In this document: in pieces, positions 1-8,967 of the stretch
Layout of the letters: the number at the start of each line of letters is the position of its first letter
Numbering within the stretch: position 1 is the stretch's first letter
NCBI GenBank assembly: GCA_009838975.1
Contig: VXQO01000150.1
Coordinates: 1-64,000, forward strand
Length of the DNA: 64,000 nt
Origin: Gemmatimonadota bacterium
Lineage (GTDB): Bacteria; Gemmatimonadota; Gemmatimonadetes; Longimicrobiales; Gaopeijiaceae
Reading direction: 5' to 3'
Made by a program: the position numbers and the translations under genes
The notes under the pieces: model-generated
What the model was told of the DNA's origin: nothing
Databases searched by the model: none
Seen by the model: only the letters and a program-made list of their open reading frames with translations

Positions 1-18
1 GCGCGCATATGTCTATAA

Positions 19-786
19 GACCCCCCGCTGGGGCCCTACGGGGGATGGGCGGCGGGGGTGCTCGCGGGAGGGATGGCCGCGTTCGTCTTCGCCGCGTTCG
101 CGGTGTGGCTGAATACCGACCAGATCATTACGGGCACGGCGGTCACCATCGGCAGCCTGGGGTTCACGGGAGCGGTCTTTCAGAGCCGTTTCGGCGCGAC
201 CGGGCTGGCACTCGAGTTGCCGACGGTGCCAGCGTGGGAGGTGCCGCTGCTGGCGCGGATCCCGGCGGTGGGGCCAGCGTTCTTCGATCAGGCGGTGACC
301 GCGTACCTGGCGTATCTGCTGGTCCCGGTGCTGGGCTGGTTCCTCTTCCGCACGCGCCGGGGGCTGGCGCTGCGGGCGGTCGGCGAATCGCCGGAAGCGG
401 CACACGCGGCCGGGGTGCCGGTGGTGCGGACGCGCATGCTGGCGGTCGTCTTCGCGGGGCTGGCCGCGGGGCTGGCGGGCGCGCATCTGAGCCTGGTGCA
501 CACGGGGACCTTCGCCGAGAACATGTCGGCCGGGAAGGGGTTCATTGCGATCGCGGTGGTGGTGCTGGGACGCTGGAACCCGAAGTGGGTGATCGCGGCG
601 GCGCTCTTCTTCGGCGGGGCGGAGGCGCTGCAGTTCGCCCTGCAGGCGGTGGATGCCGACCTGCCGTATCCGCTATTCCTTGCGCTGCCCTACGTACTCA
701 GCCTGGCGGCGCTGGCGGGCTGGTTCGGGAGGTCGCAGGCACCCGAGGGGCTGGGGTCGGCCTGGCCGGGGAGGCACCCGGGGTAG
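19..786 (+). CDS. ABC transporter permease, NupQ/YufQ-type (5' end missing)
   Basis: Integral membrane subunit of an ABC importer of the branched-chain/simple-sugar permease fold, closest in pattern to the nucleoside permeases NupQ/YufQ. Evidence is the family segment with AVGESPEAAHAAG, then GLAAGLAGAHLSL and the FAENMSAGKGFIAIA...GRWNP block, plus alternating hydrophobic helices. About 256 codons are visible where the family usually has about 300, so the first helices are missing. An in-frame TAA lies at 16-18, and the first confident codons follow it; GTG at 58 is the first conventional start. The ATP-binding and substrate-binding partners are not in the window. Its 3' end overlaps the convergent redoxin gene by 89 bp. 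Solute assignment is inference. Confidence 0.8.
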   Translation, partial: DPPLGPYGGWAAGVLAGGMAAFVFAAFAVWLNTDQIITGTAVTIGSLGFTGAVFQSRFGATGLALELPTVPAWEVPLLARIPAVGPAFFDQAVTAYLAYLLVPVLGWFLFRTRRGLALRAVGESPEAAHAAGVPVVRTRMLAVVFAGLAAGLAGAHLSLVHTGTFAENMSAGKGFIAIAVVVLGRWNPKWVIAAALFFGGAEALQFALQAVDADLPYPLFLALPYVLSLAALAGWFGRSQAPEGLGSAWPGRHPG

Positions 787-1348
787 CAGCTTCGGCTCCG
801 GCTTCGTCCGCGGTGGACAGCAACGACCTCATGAAACGCTCGACTTCGTCCGTATCCCACACCGCCTCGCCATGGCGGAGGACCAGTATCTGCCCCTCCC
901 GGTCCACGATCCAGGAAGTCGGCAGTCCCCGGAGCGCAAACGCGGCCGGCATCGGATCGATCTCGAGGTAGATCGGCAGGTCGTGGGAATGGAGCCGCAG
1001 GTGGCGTCGTACCGCCCTTTCGCCCTCGGCGGCCACGATCAGGAAGCTGACATCGGTGTCGGATAGGCGCTCGCCGAGTCGCTCGATCGTCTCCATCTCC
1101 CGAATGCACGGTGTGCACCAGGACGCCCAGAGGTTGATGAAGAGGACGCTTCCGCGGAACGCTGCGAGCTCGACCGGTTCGCCGTCGAGTGGACGAATCG
1201 TCCAGTCGTAGTCCGCGTGCCCGTGGATCGCGAGGCCATTCTCGGCCGGGAGGTTGTCCACAGTCGCGCGTTGGGCCGCGGCGGGTGCGTATCCCGGTGC
1301 GACCAGGATTGCCGCCAGGGCGGTGCGCGAGGCCAGGCGCGCGGTCAC
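698..1348 (-). CDS. Secreted TlpA-like thioredoxin-fold redoxin
   Basis: Periplasmic thiol-disulfide oxidoreductase or redoxin of the TlpA/ResA class, about 216 aa. The N-terminus looks like a signal peptide ending near APAAAQ. The active-site motif WCTPC is at about residues 77-81, preceded by the strand LFINLWAS, and a cis-proline loop (LPTSW) follows, as in thioredoxin folds. The GTG start at 1348 overlaps the TGA of the TonB receptor gene (GTGA), so the two are translationally coupled. The Pro/Ala-rich C-terminal tail is encoded over the end of the convergent permease gene. Coupling to the receptor suggests a role in envelope redox or metal handling linked to the receptor's cargo; that role is inferred. 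Confidence 0.85.
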   Translation of the reverse strand: MTARLASRTALAAILVAPGYAPAAAQRATVDNLPAENGLAIHGHADYDWTIRPLDGEPVELAAFRGSVLFINLWASWCTPCIREMETIERLGERLSDTDVSFLIVAAEGERAVRRHLRLHSHDLPIYLEIDPMPAAFALRGLPTSWIVDREGQILVLRHGEAVWDTDEVERFMRSLLSTADEAGAEAATPGASPARPTPAPRVPATSRTSPPAPPG

Positions 1349-3648
1349 CGGCTTGCTCCGTAGCGAAACCCGAGCATGACGTGCCGGCCCCGCATCGGGC
1401 CATACACGTATGCCGTGTCGAACGCGTCTCCGAATGGGTTGGCCGGATCTATGAGCGGACTGGGCTGCGTGAAGTTGAAGAGGTTCTTCACCGACAGGTA
1501 GAGCGCCGCGCCGTCTTCCAGACGCCACGTCGCTTGCGTGTTGTGAACTGAGTAGACCGGCGAGCGGTCGGGCCGGGCGAAGGGCTCGTCGTAGCTCGGA
1601 AGCCGCATCGGACCGGTCACGCTGCCGGTGTAGTCCACGGTCAGCGGGAGGGACCGCATGTTGTAGCTGGCGCTGAACACTCCGCGCACCCTCGGGGCGA
1701 AGAAGTCCTCTTCGCGGGCGCCCTCCGCGTCCATGAGGTACACGTCCTGCAAGGTGACCCCGGCGGAGTACAGCAGGCGGTCGAAGTTGACGTTCTGGTT
1801 GAAGGCCAGGGAGATGCCCCGGCTCACGGCGTGACCGCTGAGGTTGTCAAAGACGATCAGGTTGGGGTCGACGTCGTAGTCGGGGCGGATCCTGTTCGAG
1901 AAACGGGTGTGAAACAGGTCCAGGTCGATCATCATCGGGCTGGGCCCGAACTCGACGATCCGGTTCAGGTTCAGCGTGACGCTCCACGAGCGCTCCGGCG
2001 CCAGCTCCGACGCGATCACGACGTCGCGCGCGCCGGTGAGCGCGGCGTGGTCCTCGGTGAAGAGGTTGACGACGCGGAAGCCCGTCCCGGCGTTGAGGCG
2101 GATCGCGGTGTGCCCGGTCGCGTCCCACTTGAGGGCGATGCGCGGGGAAGCGATCACTCCGTGTTTGTCGTGATGGTCGGCACGGAGTCCACCGAGGGCC
2201 GTCAGCGCACCATCCGCCAGGCGGACCTCGTTCTGCGCGAGGATACCGGGGATGAATCGTCGGTCGGCGCGGACCGTGGCCGGGGTGTTGTCGTCGTAGG
2301 TCTGGTATCGGGCCGTGGCGCCGATCAACAGATCCTGCCGGCCGACCATCCGGCCCCAGAGAGCGTTCGCGAAGGCTATGTGCTGACTGGCATCGTAGCT
2401 GGAATCGCCGTACCAGGAGTCCTGGTCGTGCCACGCGTAGGAGCCCTCGAAACGGATGTCGGCTGACCAGCTCGGGAGATACGCGCCGAGCACTTCGAGC
2501 CGATTCGTGCGGATCGACTCGCCGTAGACGTTGCTGCTCCCGCGATCGGCAGCGGTCCAGGCCTCGACCCCGCCGAAGCGGTCCTCGTGGAGGTATCGGG
2601 TGGTGAGGGACGTCCGCCTCCGGCCCTCGGGGCTCCAATCCATCTTCGCGAAGACGACCCCGCGCCGGTTGAGCGGGAAGTCGGTGAAGCCGTCGCCGTT
2701 GTCGTCCACGAAGCGGGAATTGTACGCCACGTTGCCCGAAATGAACCCGCTCACGTCGCCCGGTTCGGTCGAGAAGGCGAAGTCGACGTTCCCTTCCGCA
2801 TCGGAGGTCCCCGAGGCGTCGAGCGCGAGGCGCGGGGTAAAACGCGGGTCCTTCGTGATGACGTTGATCACCCCGGCCATGGCTTCAGAGCCGTAGAGCG
2901 TCGACGAAGGGCCCTTGATGATCTCCACCTGCTGGATCAGCGCCGGATTGATCCCGTTCAGACCGTAAACAGACGCGAGAGAGCTCATGATCGGCATGCC
3001 GTCGATGAGCACCGCCGTGTACGGTCCCTCCATTCCGTTGATGCGGAGGTTGTTGGTGTAGCAGACCCCGCAGTCGACCTGCTGGTAGAGACCGTTCACG
3101 TAACTGATGGCCTCGACCAGGTTGTTCGTCGCGTTGCGTTGCAGGACGGACTGGGGCACCACGTTCACCTTCACCGGCGAAGCGGAGACGCTTGCAGCCT
3201 TCATCGTCCCGGTGACCGTGATGGCGTCGAGGGCCACCGGGTCGAGGGCCAGCGTGATCGCCAGTGGCGGGGCTTCCGCGCCCGCCTCGATTTCGACCTC
3301 TACCGCGCCGTACCCGTGGGCGGAGACGATGATGGTCACCACGCCGGCTTCGAGGCCGGCAAGCCGGAAACGGCCGTCGGCGTCGGCCCGGACACTGCGC
3401 GGAGATCCCGCCGGCGCCACGTCGGCGTAAGGGATGGCCCGGCCCGATTCGTCGACGATGCGACCCTGGATGGTCAGCGCAACGTCATCATCCGCCGGAA
3501 TCGGATCGGCTGCACTGGGCGGGGTCTGGGCAGCGGTGGGCACGGCCAAAGCCAGCGCGACGAGTGTTGACGCGACCGCGAAGAGCGCGCACGCCAGGCC
3601 GGATGCGCCTGCACGGCGCTGGCGGACTGGACGGCTGGACATGCTCAT
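1345..3648 (-). CDS. TonB-dependent outer-membrane receptor with N-terminal regulatory-like domain
   Basis: 767-aa ligand-gated outer-membrane channel. Order: signal peptide (about 1-40), a carboxypeptidase-regulatory-like beta-sandwich (about 58-125, with GRIVDESGRAIPYADV), a plug domain containing LIDGMPIMSSL and IIKGPSSTLYGSEAMAGVIN, then a long beta-barrel. A CGVC pair lies in the plug just before the TNNLRINGMEG segment, a pattern I associate with a receptor subgroup common in Bacteroidota. Start ATG 3648 is chosen as the most upstream; a second Met follows two codons later. A redoxin gene overlaps the 3' end, and a tandem TTAGG-N4-CCTAA operator lies just upstream, arguing for iron or manganese control. 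The substrate cannot be read from sequence. Confidence 0.93.
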   Translation of the reverse strand: MSMSSRPVRQRRAGASGLACALFAVASTLVALALAVPTAAQTPPSAADPIPADDDVALTIQGRIVDESGRAIPYADVAPAGSPRSVRADADGRFRLAGLEAGVVTIIVSAHGYGAVEVEIEAGAEAPPLAITLALDPVALDAITVTGTMKAASVSASPVKVNVVPQSVLQRNATNNLVEAISYVNGLYQQVDCGVCYTNNLRINGMEGPYTAVLIDGMPIMSSLASVYGLNGINPALIQQVEIIKGPSSTLYGSEAMAGVINVITKDPRFTPRLALDASGTSDAEGNVDFAFSTEPGDVSGFISGNVAYNSRFVDDNGDGFTDFPLNRRGVVFAKMDWSPEGRRRTSLTTRYLHEDRFGGVEAWTAADRGSSNVYGESIRTNRLEVLGAYLPSWSADIRFEGSYAWHDQDSWYGDSSYDASQHIAFANALWGRMVGRQDLLIGATARYQTYDDNTPATVRADRRFIPGILAQNEVRLADGALTALGGLRADHHDKHGVIASPRIALKWDATGHTAIRLNAGTGFRVVNLFTEDHAALTGARDVVIASELAPERSWSVTLNLNRIVEFGPSPMMIDLDLFHTRFSNRIRPDYDVDPNLIVFDNLSGHAVSRGISLAFNQNVNFDRLLYSAGVTLQDVYLMDAEGAREEDFFAPRVRGVFSASYNMRSLPLTVDYTGSVTGPMRLPSYDEPFARPDRSPVYSVHNTQATWRLEDGAALYLSVKNLFNFTQPSPLIDPANPFGDAFDTAYVYGPMRGRHVMLGFRYGASR

Positions 3649-3678
3649 TGATGGACGACTTGAACCCGGATTCCGAAT

Positions 3679-3715
3679 TTAGGCTTGCCTAATCCTGAGG
3701 TTTAGTTGCGCCTAA
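3679..3715. promoter_or_regulatory. Tandem palindromic operator upstream of the TonB receptor
   Basis: Two 14-bp inverted repeats lie 31-67 bp upstream of the receptor start. Site 1 (3679-3692) reads TTAGGCTTGCCTAA, a perfect TTAGG-N4-CCTAA palindrome. Site 2 (3702-3715) reads TTAGTTGCGCCTAA, with one mismatch in the left arm. They are spaced 23 bp start to start, about two helical turns, so both could be bound on one face. The pattern resembles operators of the DtxR/IdeR/MntR metalloregulator family. No regulator gene is adjacent, so the identity of the protein and metal is inference. Confidence 0.6.
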
Positions 3716-3737
3716 TCTACCTGAAGCCGAGACGCTG

Positions 3738-4310
3738 TCAACGCCCACTGCGGCCGGGAATCTCTTCCGGACTGGCGTCGGCCTGGCCGCGACGGCACCG
3801 GGCCATCGCGGAGCGGGCGTGGCGTATGCGCACCTTCACGGCGGCGGAGTCGGTCTTCACCGCCTGGTCGAACAGGCGCTCGACCTCGGGTCGCAACGAG
3901 GGGTCGCGGGCAGCCAACACCCCGAGGCCGTTGTAGGCCCACGTACGGATGAACGTGCGCTTCGACCCTGTCAGCGTCAGTAATGCGTCGCGCAGGCCGC
4001 CCAGCCCGTCGGCATCGAGGTGCATGTGCGGCAGGGTCTGCAGGATGTGCAACAGGGCGTCGGGGGCGATCGGCCGGCCCAACAGGCCCAGAAGTGCCGC
4101 CGCATTCCGCCCGCGTGGCGCCACACCCTGCTCCGCAAGGTGCTTGAGCACCCACGTGGCGCCCACCTGGAGTTCCATCTCGTCCGAGGCGGCGATGTCC
4201 ACGAGCAGGTCGACCGCGCTTTCCGGCGCATCCCGCACGGCCTCCGCCACCGCGCGGAAGGGTGCGACGCGCTTCCCGTCGTAGCTGCGCAGCGTGGCGG
4301 CGATGTCCAT
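3738..4310 (-). CDS. HEAT-repeat-like helical protein
   Basis: 190-aa, mostly alpha-helical soluble protein with no signal peptide. Helix pairs recur, such as AVDLLVDIAAS, LQVGATWVLKHLAE, and TFIRTWAYNGLGVLAARDPSLRPEVERLF, in the style of HEAT/armadillo repeats, which normally serve as protein-interaction scaffolds. The C-terminus is basic and low complexity. The ATG at 4310 is 22 bp from the divergent PIG-L gene start. I do not recognise a specific family; function unknown. The repeat reading rests on pattern only. Confidence 0.65.
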   Translation of the reverse strand: MDIAATLRSYDGKRVAPFRAVAEAVRDAPESAVDLLVDIAASDEMELQVGATWVLKHLAEQGVAPRGRNAAALLGLLGRPIAPDALLHILQTLPHMHLDADGLGGLRDALLTLTGSKRTFIRTWAYNGLGVLAARDPSLRPEVERLFDQAVKTDSAAVKVRIRHARSAMARCRRGQADASPEEIPGRSGR

Positions 4311-4332
4311 CGTGGATAGTTACCTTCCCGGA

Positions 4333-7029
4333 ATGAAGTACGGCAAGATTGTGACCGCGGCGGCCCTCACCGCCCTGGCCGGGTGGGTCGCTGCACCTGC
4401 GGGCACGCTGCTCACCGCCCAGCAGGACCAGGGAGTCGTGGGGGCCGGTCTGCACCTGCGCCAGCTCGACGGCGTGAAACGCGTACTGATGATCGCCGCC
4501 CACCCCGACGACGAGGACACCAGCCTGCTCGCCGCCCTCGCGCGGGGAATGGGGGCGGAGACGGCCTACCTGTCGCTCACACGCGGCGAAGGAGGGCAGA
4601 ACCTGATCGGCCCCCGGCTGCACGAGGGGCTGGGCGTGATCCGCACCGGCGAACTCCTTGCCGCCCGCGCCCTCGACGGCGGCGAGCAGTACTTCACCCG
4701 CGCCTTCGACTTCGGCTTCTCCAAGACCATCGAGGAGACGCTGGGCCTGTGGCCCTTCGAAGAGGTGTTGCGCGACGTGGTCTTCGTAGTGCGCGAGTTT
4801 CGGCCGCACGTTATCGTCTCGGTCTTTTCGGGGACGCCCCGCGACGGACATGGCCAGCACCAGCTCGCCGGCCGGGCCGCGCACGAGGCCTTCTCGGCCG
4901 CCGGCGACCCGAGCCGCTACCCCGAACTGGCCGCGCAGGGCGTCACTCCGTGGCAGCCGAGCAAGCTTTACACCTCGATGCGCTTCCTTCCTCAGGGCGC
5001 GACGGTGAGCGTGCCGACGGGCGCCTTCGACCCCCTGCTGGGCCGGTCTCACTTCCAACTGGCCATGGAGAGCCGCAGCCAGCACCGCTCCCAGGACATG
5101 GGTTCGGGCGAGTACCCGGGCCCGCGGTCGAGTTCGCTCATGCTGGTGGCGTCGGAGGTGGAGGGGCTGGAGGACGACGGCATCTTCGCGGGCGTCGACA
5201 CCACGCTCATCGGACAGTTCGGCACACCGCTGCCTGCGGGATGGCCCGCCGACACCGAACAGCGGATCGAGCGGTACCGTGGCGCCCTTGCCGATGCGGA
5301 GCGCGGGTTATCGGCGCTTCGGCCCGACGGAGCCGTGGCGGGCCTGGCCGTTGCGGCCGCGATCCTGCACGGCCTCCTGGACGACGCCCCCGGAGGCGAC
5401 GGGAAGCGCCTTCTGGAGCACCGTCTCGGCCAGCTCTCGGAGGCGCTTCTGGCGGCGGCCGGCGTCGTGACCGACGTCCGCGTGGGGCGCGAACTGCTCA
5501 CCCCCGGCGAATCGGTCGTGGTCGATGTGAACGTGTGGAACGGCGGCGGGTTCGACGTGTCGGGCGTGGACCCGCGCTTGCTGCTGCCGCCCGGATGGCA
5601 GGCCTCGCCCACCGAGGAGTCGTCGGTGGCGCCGTCCGGCTCGCCCTTCTTCCGGACGCCTGTGCCCCCGACGTCCGCCGATGGACGCATTCGGGGCGGC
5701 GAGATCGCGCGTTGGAGCTGGCGGGTCGCCGTGCCGGACGATGCGCCATCGTCGGCGCCGTACTACCTGCGCGTGCCCCGCGACGGCGCCATGCACGTGT
5801 GGCCGGACGACGGGGCGCTGTGGGCGCTGCCCTTTGATCCGCCGACCATCGTGGCGCATGTCGGGATGGCGCTTGCCCCGGGCAACGGGTCGGTGGGCGC
5901 GGTCGAGCTGGCGGTGGAGCGCCGGGGCGAGTACGTCGGGGTCGACCAGGCCGCCGGCGAGTACCGGGAGTCGGTCCTGGTCCTGCCGGCGATCAACGTC
6001 GAGGTGGACCCGCCGGCAATGGTGTGGCCGAGCGGGACCGACGGGGTGCGGGAGATCGACGTGGTGCTGACCAACACGTCGACGACGGCACGGTCGGGCG
6101 CGTTGCGGCTCGAAGCGCCGGACGGCTGGGCGGTCGAGCCCGCCAGCGCACCCTTCGCCCTGGAGCCGAACGGCGCAAGCGCTTCGTTCACCTTTGCGGT
6201 GACGCCCCGGGGCGCGGTCGCGGATGGCGCGCACGTCTTCCGAGCAATCGCGCGCGGTGCCGGCGGCGAGTTCGACACGCAGTTCGACATCGTCGACCAC
6301 CCCCACATCCCCAGGACGCTGATGGCGCGGGACGCCACGGTCCGCGTTCCCGTCTTCCCCGTCGCGGCGGACACCGAGCTGCGGGTCGGGTACGTCATGG
6401 GGTCCGGCGACGACGGCCCCGCGGCGCTGAGGCAGATGGGCATGGAGGTGGTCGAGCTGGACGAGGAGCGCGTGCGGAGCGGCGGCTTTGCCGGATTCGA
6501 CGTGATCGTGCTGGGAGTCCGCGCCTACGAGACGCGGCCCGATCTCGCTGCCGCAAACGCGGCGCTCCTCGACTTCGCGCGCGGCGGTGGCACCGTGGTC
6601 GCACAGTACAACAGGTACGAGTTCTCGGCGGGCGGGTTTGCGCCCTACCCGCTGACGATCAACCGGCCCCACGATCGCGTCACCGACGAAAACGCATCGG
6701 TGACGATGCTGGCGCCCGCGTCGCCCGTCTTCACCGCACCGAATCCCGTGGGGCCCGCCGACTTCGAGGGGTGGGTGCAGGAACGGGGGCTCTACTTCGC
6801 GGGAGAGTGGGACGACCGCTTCACGCCCGTGATGGAGATGGCCGACCCGGGCGAGGAGCCGAAGCGCGGGGGCCTTCTCGTGGCCGAGGTGGGCGACGGC
6901 CTCTACATCTACACCGGGCTGGCCTTCTTCCGGCAGTTCCCCGCGGGCGTGCCCGGCGCCTACCGGCTGTTCGCGAACCTGGTGTCGATGCGCGCCGAGG
7001 ACTGGAGGCGGGCCCGGCCGGTCAGCTGA
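4333..7029 (+). CDS. Large secreted PIG-L (LmbE-like) family deacetylase
   Basis: Zinc-dependent N-deacetylase of the PIG-L/LmbE superfamily, 898 aa. A signal peptide (about 1-29, ending LLTAQ) is followed by the catalytic domain. This carries the metal motif AHPDDED at about 56-62, a TRGEGGQNLIG segment, and a later HGQHQLAG zinc/catalytic histidine motif. The C-terminal two-thirds contain beta-rich regions resembling a NEW3-type sandwich (around the TNTSTTARSGALRLEAP stretch) and a ThuA/glutamine-amidotransferase-like segment near FDVIVLGVRAYETRPDL. Start ATG 4333 is preferred over an in-frame ATG at 4294 because it begins the signal peptide and avoids overlapping the divergent gene. The substrate is probably an N-acetylated sugar or glycan; the exact one is unknown. 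Confidence 0.9.
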   Translation: MKYGKIVTAAALTALAGWVAAPAGTLLTAQQDQGVVGAGLHLRQLDGVKRVLMIAAHPDDEDTSLLAALARGMGAETAYLSLTRGEGGQNLIGPRLHEGLGVIRTGELLAARALDGGEQYFTRAFDFGFSKTIEETLGLWPFEEVLRDVVFVVREFRPHVIVSVFSGTPRDGHGQHQLAGRAAHEAFSAAGDPSRYPELAAQGVTPWQPSKLYTSMRFLPQGATVSVPTGAFDPLLGRSHFQLAMESRSQHRSQDMGSGEYPGPRSSSLMLVASEVEGLEDDGIFAGVDTTLIGQFGTPLPAGWPADTEQRIERYRGALADAERGLSALRPDGAVAGLAVAAAILHGLLDDAPGGDGKRLLEHRLGQLSEALLAAAGVVTDVRVGRELLTPGESVVVDVNVWNGGGFDVSGVDPRLLLPPGWQASPTEESSVAPSGSPFFRTPVPPTSADGRIRGGEIARWSWRVAVPDDAPSSAPYYLRVPRDGAMHVWPDDGALWALPFDPPTIVAHVGMALAPGNGSVGAVELAVERRGEYVGVDQAAGEYRESVLVLPAINVEVDPPAMVWPSGTDGVREIDVVLTNTSTTARSGALRLEAPDGWAVEPASAPFALEPNGASASFTFAVTPRGAVADGAHVFRAIARGAGGEFDTQFDIVDHPHIPRTLMARDATVRVPVFPVAADTELRVGYVMGSGDDGPAALRQMGMEVVELDEERVRSGGFAGFDVIVLGVRAYETRPDLAAANAALLDFARGGGTVVAQYNRYEFSAGGFAPYPLTINRPHDRVTDENASVTMLAPASPVFTAPNPVGPADFEGWVQERGLYFAGEWDDRFTPVMEMADPGEEPKRGGLLVAEVGDGLYIYTGLAFFRQFPAGVPGAYRLFANLVSMRAEDWRRARPVS

Positions 7030-7048
7030 GCGCCGCCAACCACGGCTG

Positions 7049-7861
7049 TCAGCGGCCCGCCCGGGTCTCGATGAAGAGCACGCCGTCGCTTCCCCGGTGG
7101 CCGTAGCGGAGCGACGCCGCGGGCCCGTAGAGGAATTGCACCGAGAAGATGTCGTGAGTGCTCATCCGGTAGACCCAGTCGGACGCGCTGGCGCTCATGA
7201 GCACGCCGTCCACCACTACGGCCGCGCAGCTCCGCCCCCGAAGGCTCAGGTTGGAGACCATCAGGCAACCCGGGTCGCCCGGGTCGCGGCCGTGCCTGAA
7301 GCGTGAGCGCGGCATGTACCGGCTGATGAGCACCTGGTCGAGGCTGAAGTAGCGCTCGCGCAGTTCGTCCATCTCGACCGGACCGATCGTGCCGCGCGTC
7401 GAGATTCCCATCGCCCTGTTGGCGATGTCCTCACGGCCGATCACCTCCACCTCGATCCCCTCGATCGAGACCGGACCCGGGGTCAGGTAGAGCGCGAGCA
7501 CCTCCTGCCCGTTGATCGGCACCTCGGCCTCGAGGTTCTCGTAGCCCAGGCGCATCACGCGGATCGGGTAGTATCCCGCCGGGATGTCCTCGAAGCGGAA
7601 GTAGCCGAGCTCGTCGGTGACCGTGCTCCGGTTCAGCGCGGGGATGGCCACGATCGCCACAGCGACGGGCAGGCCGTACACGTTGTCGAGCACTTCGCCT
7701 TCCGCCGTGATGCCGCCGCTATCGTCCTCGTCCTGGGCGGCCAGGGCAACAGGGGACGCGAGGGCCGCCGCGCACAGGAGGAGGGCATGAACCCCCCGAC
7801 GCCCGACACGCGCCGCCGTCCGCGCGATCATCTTGCCGTGCCGCACAACGCCGTCCTTCAT
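7049..7861 (-). CDS. CarboxypepD-regulatory-like plus TonB plug domain protein
   Basis: About 270-aa envelope protein. A signal peptide (hydrophobic HALLLCAAALASPVALA) leads into a carboxypeptidase-regulatory-like domain (GEVLDNVYGLPVAVAIVAI ... LGYFRFEDIPAGYYPIRV). This is followed by a plug-like segment with VVDGVLM and a final YGHRGSDGVLFIETR, the usual ending of a TonB plug. No barrel follows, so it is not a transporter by itself. Such short plug-only proteins are frequent in Gemmatimonadota and Bacteroidota; role unknown. Start is ATG 7861 or ATG 7831 (same frame). It sits 26 bp downstream of the phosphofructokinase gene on the same strand. Confidence 0.8.
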   Translation of the reverse strand: MKDGVVRHGKMIARTAARVGRRGVHALLLCAAALASPVALAAQDEDDSGGITAEGEVLDNVYGLPVAVAIVAIPALNRSTVTDELGYFRFEDIPAGYYPIRVMRLGYENLEAEVPINGQEVLALYLTPGPVSIEGIEVEVIGREDIANRAMGISTRGTIGPVEMDELRERYFSLDQVLISRYMPRSRFRHGRDPGDPGCLMVSNLSLRGRSCAAVVVDGVLMSASASDWVYRMSTHDIFSVQFLYGPAASLRYGHRGSDGVLFIETRAGR

Positions 7862-7887
7862 CTTCAAACCTCTGTTCTGCCTGCTTT

Positions 7888-8967
7888 TCAGTCCCCGAAC
7901 GATATGCCCATGGCCCTGCCGGACCGGATCAGCTCGTGTTCCGGCGGCACCGTCTTCCGCCTGCTGACCGCCTCTGCGAGGGGGACGGGCTTCATGTGCG
8001 GCGGGTCGAGCGCCACCATGCACCCGAAGTGTCCCTCGGCGGCCAGCTTTACGGCCGCGGTGCCGAATCTCAGCGATAACACCCGGTCGAAGGCGATGGG
8101 TTGCCCCCCGCGCTGAAGGTGTCCGAGCACCAGGCTGCGGGTTTCGTGTCCGGTGATCTCCTCGAGTCTGCGTGCGATGCGCTTGGCCGCGCCCCCGAGA
8201 CGCCGTCCGCCGCACAGCGAGGGCCGGTCGAGGTAGGAAGCCCCCCCGCCCTTCGGCACCGCCCCCTCGGCGACCACGACAATCGCGAACTCGGAACCAC
8301 GCGCCCACCTGTCCTCGATCTTCTCGGCCACTCTGCCCAGATCGTACGGAATCTCGAGGATCAGGATTACATCGGCGGTGGATGCGAAGCCGGCGAAGAG
8401 GGCGATCCATCCGGCGTGGCGGCCCATCAGCTCCACCACCATCACCCGCTGGTGCGCTTCGGCGGTCGAATGCAGCTTGCCGATGGCGTCGGTGGCGGTC
8501 TGCACGGCGGTGTGAAAGCCGAAGGTGACCGCCGTGGCGGCCAGGTCGTTGTCGATGGTCTTGGGCACGCCGATCACCTTGAGGCCCTTCCCGGCCAGCT
8601 CGCTGGCGATCCTGAGCGATCCGTCGCCGCCGACCGCGATCATGCAGTCGATCCCCAGGTCTTTCACGCGCTGAACGACCTCCCCCGAGCGGTCGACCAT
8701 CTCCACGCCGCCGTCTGGCCGCGCGACCCGAAATGCGAAGGGGTTGCCGCGGTTGGTGGTCCCCAGGATCGTGCCGCCGATGTGGGTGATCCCCTTCACC
8801 GACCGTTCGTCGAGCGGGACGATGCCGTGGGAGCGGAAAAGCCCCTCGTAGCCGCGGCGTATGCCGACCACGTCCCAGCCCCGCCCGTGCGCCGACAGAA
8901 CGGCCGCGCGGATGACGGCGTTCAGGCCGGGCGCGTCGCCGCCCCCGGTGTTGATGGCGATTCGCAT
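7888..8967 (-). CDS. pfkA: 6-phosphofructokinase, PfkA superfamily group III-like
   Basis: Phosphorylates fructose 6-phosphate at C1, the committing step of glycolysis; cytosolic. 359 aa. Visible motifs: N-terminal GGGDAPGLNAVIRA loop, GGTILGTTNRGNPF, phosphoryl-donor loop VGGDGSL, PKTIDND catalytic segment, and ELMGRHAGWIA. In E. coli numbering the donor-site residues are Gly104 (GGDGS) with Lys124 (PKTIDND). Gly104 goes with ATP use, whereas Lys124 is shared with PPi-type enzymes; this mixed pair is known from ATP-using actinobacterial PFKs. ATP is therefore the likely donor. It is divergent from the MIP18/paa operon and followed by the plug-domain gene. Confidence 0.92.
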   Translation of the reverse strand: MRIAINTGGGDAPGLNAVIRAAVLSAHGRGWDVVGIRRGYEGLFRSHGIVPLDERSVKGITHIGGTILGTTNRGNPFAFRVARPDGGVEMVDRSGEVVQRVKDLGIDCMIAVGGDGSLRIASELAGKGLKVIGVPKTIDNDLAATAVTFGFHTAVQTATDAIGKLHSTAEAHQRVMVVELMGRHAGWIALFAGFASTADVILILEIPYDLGRVAEKIEDRWARGSEFAIVVVAEGAVPKGGGASYLDRPSLCGGRRLGGAAKRIARRLEEITGHETRSLVLGHLQRGGQPIAFDRVLSLRFGTAAVKLAAEGHFGCMVALDPPHMKPVPLAEAVSRRKTVPPEHELIRSGRAMGISFGD

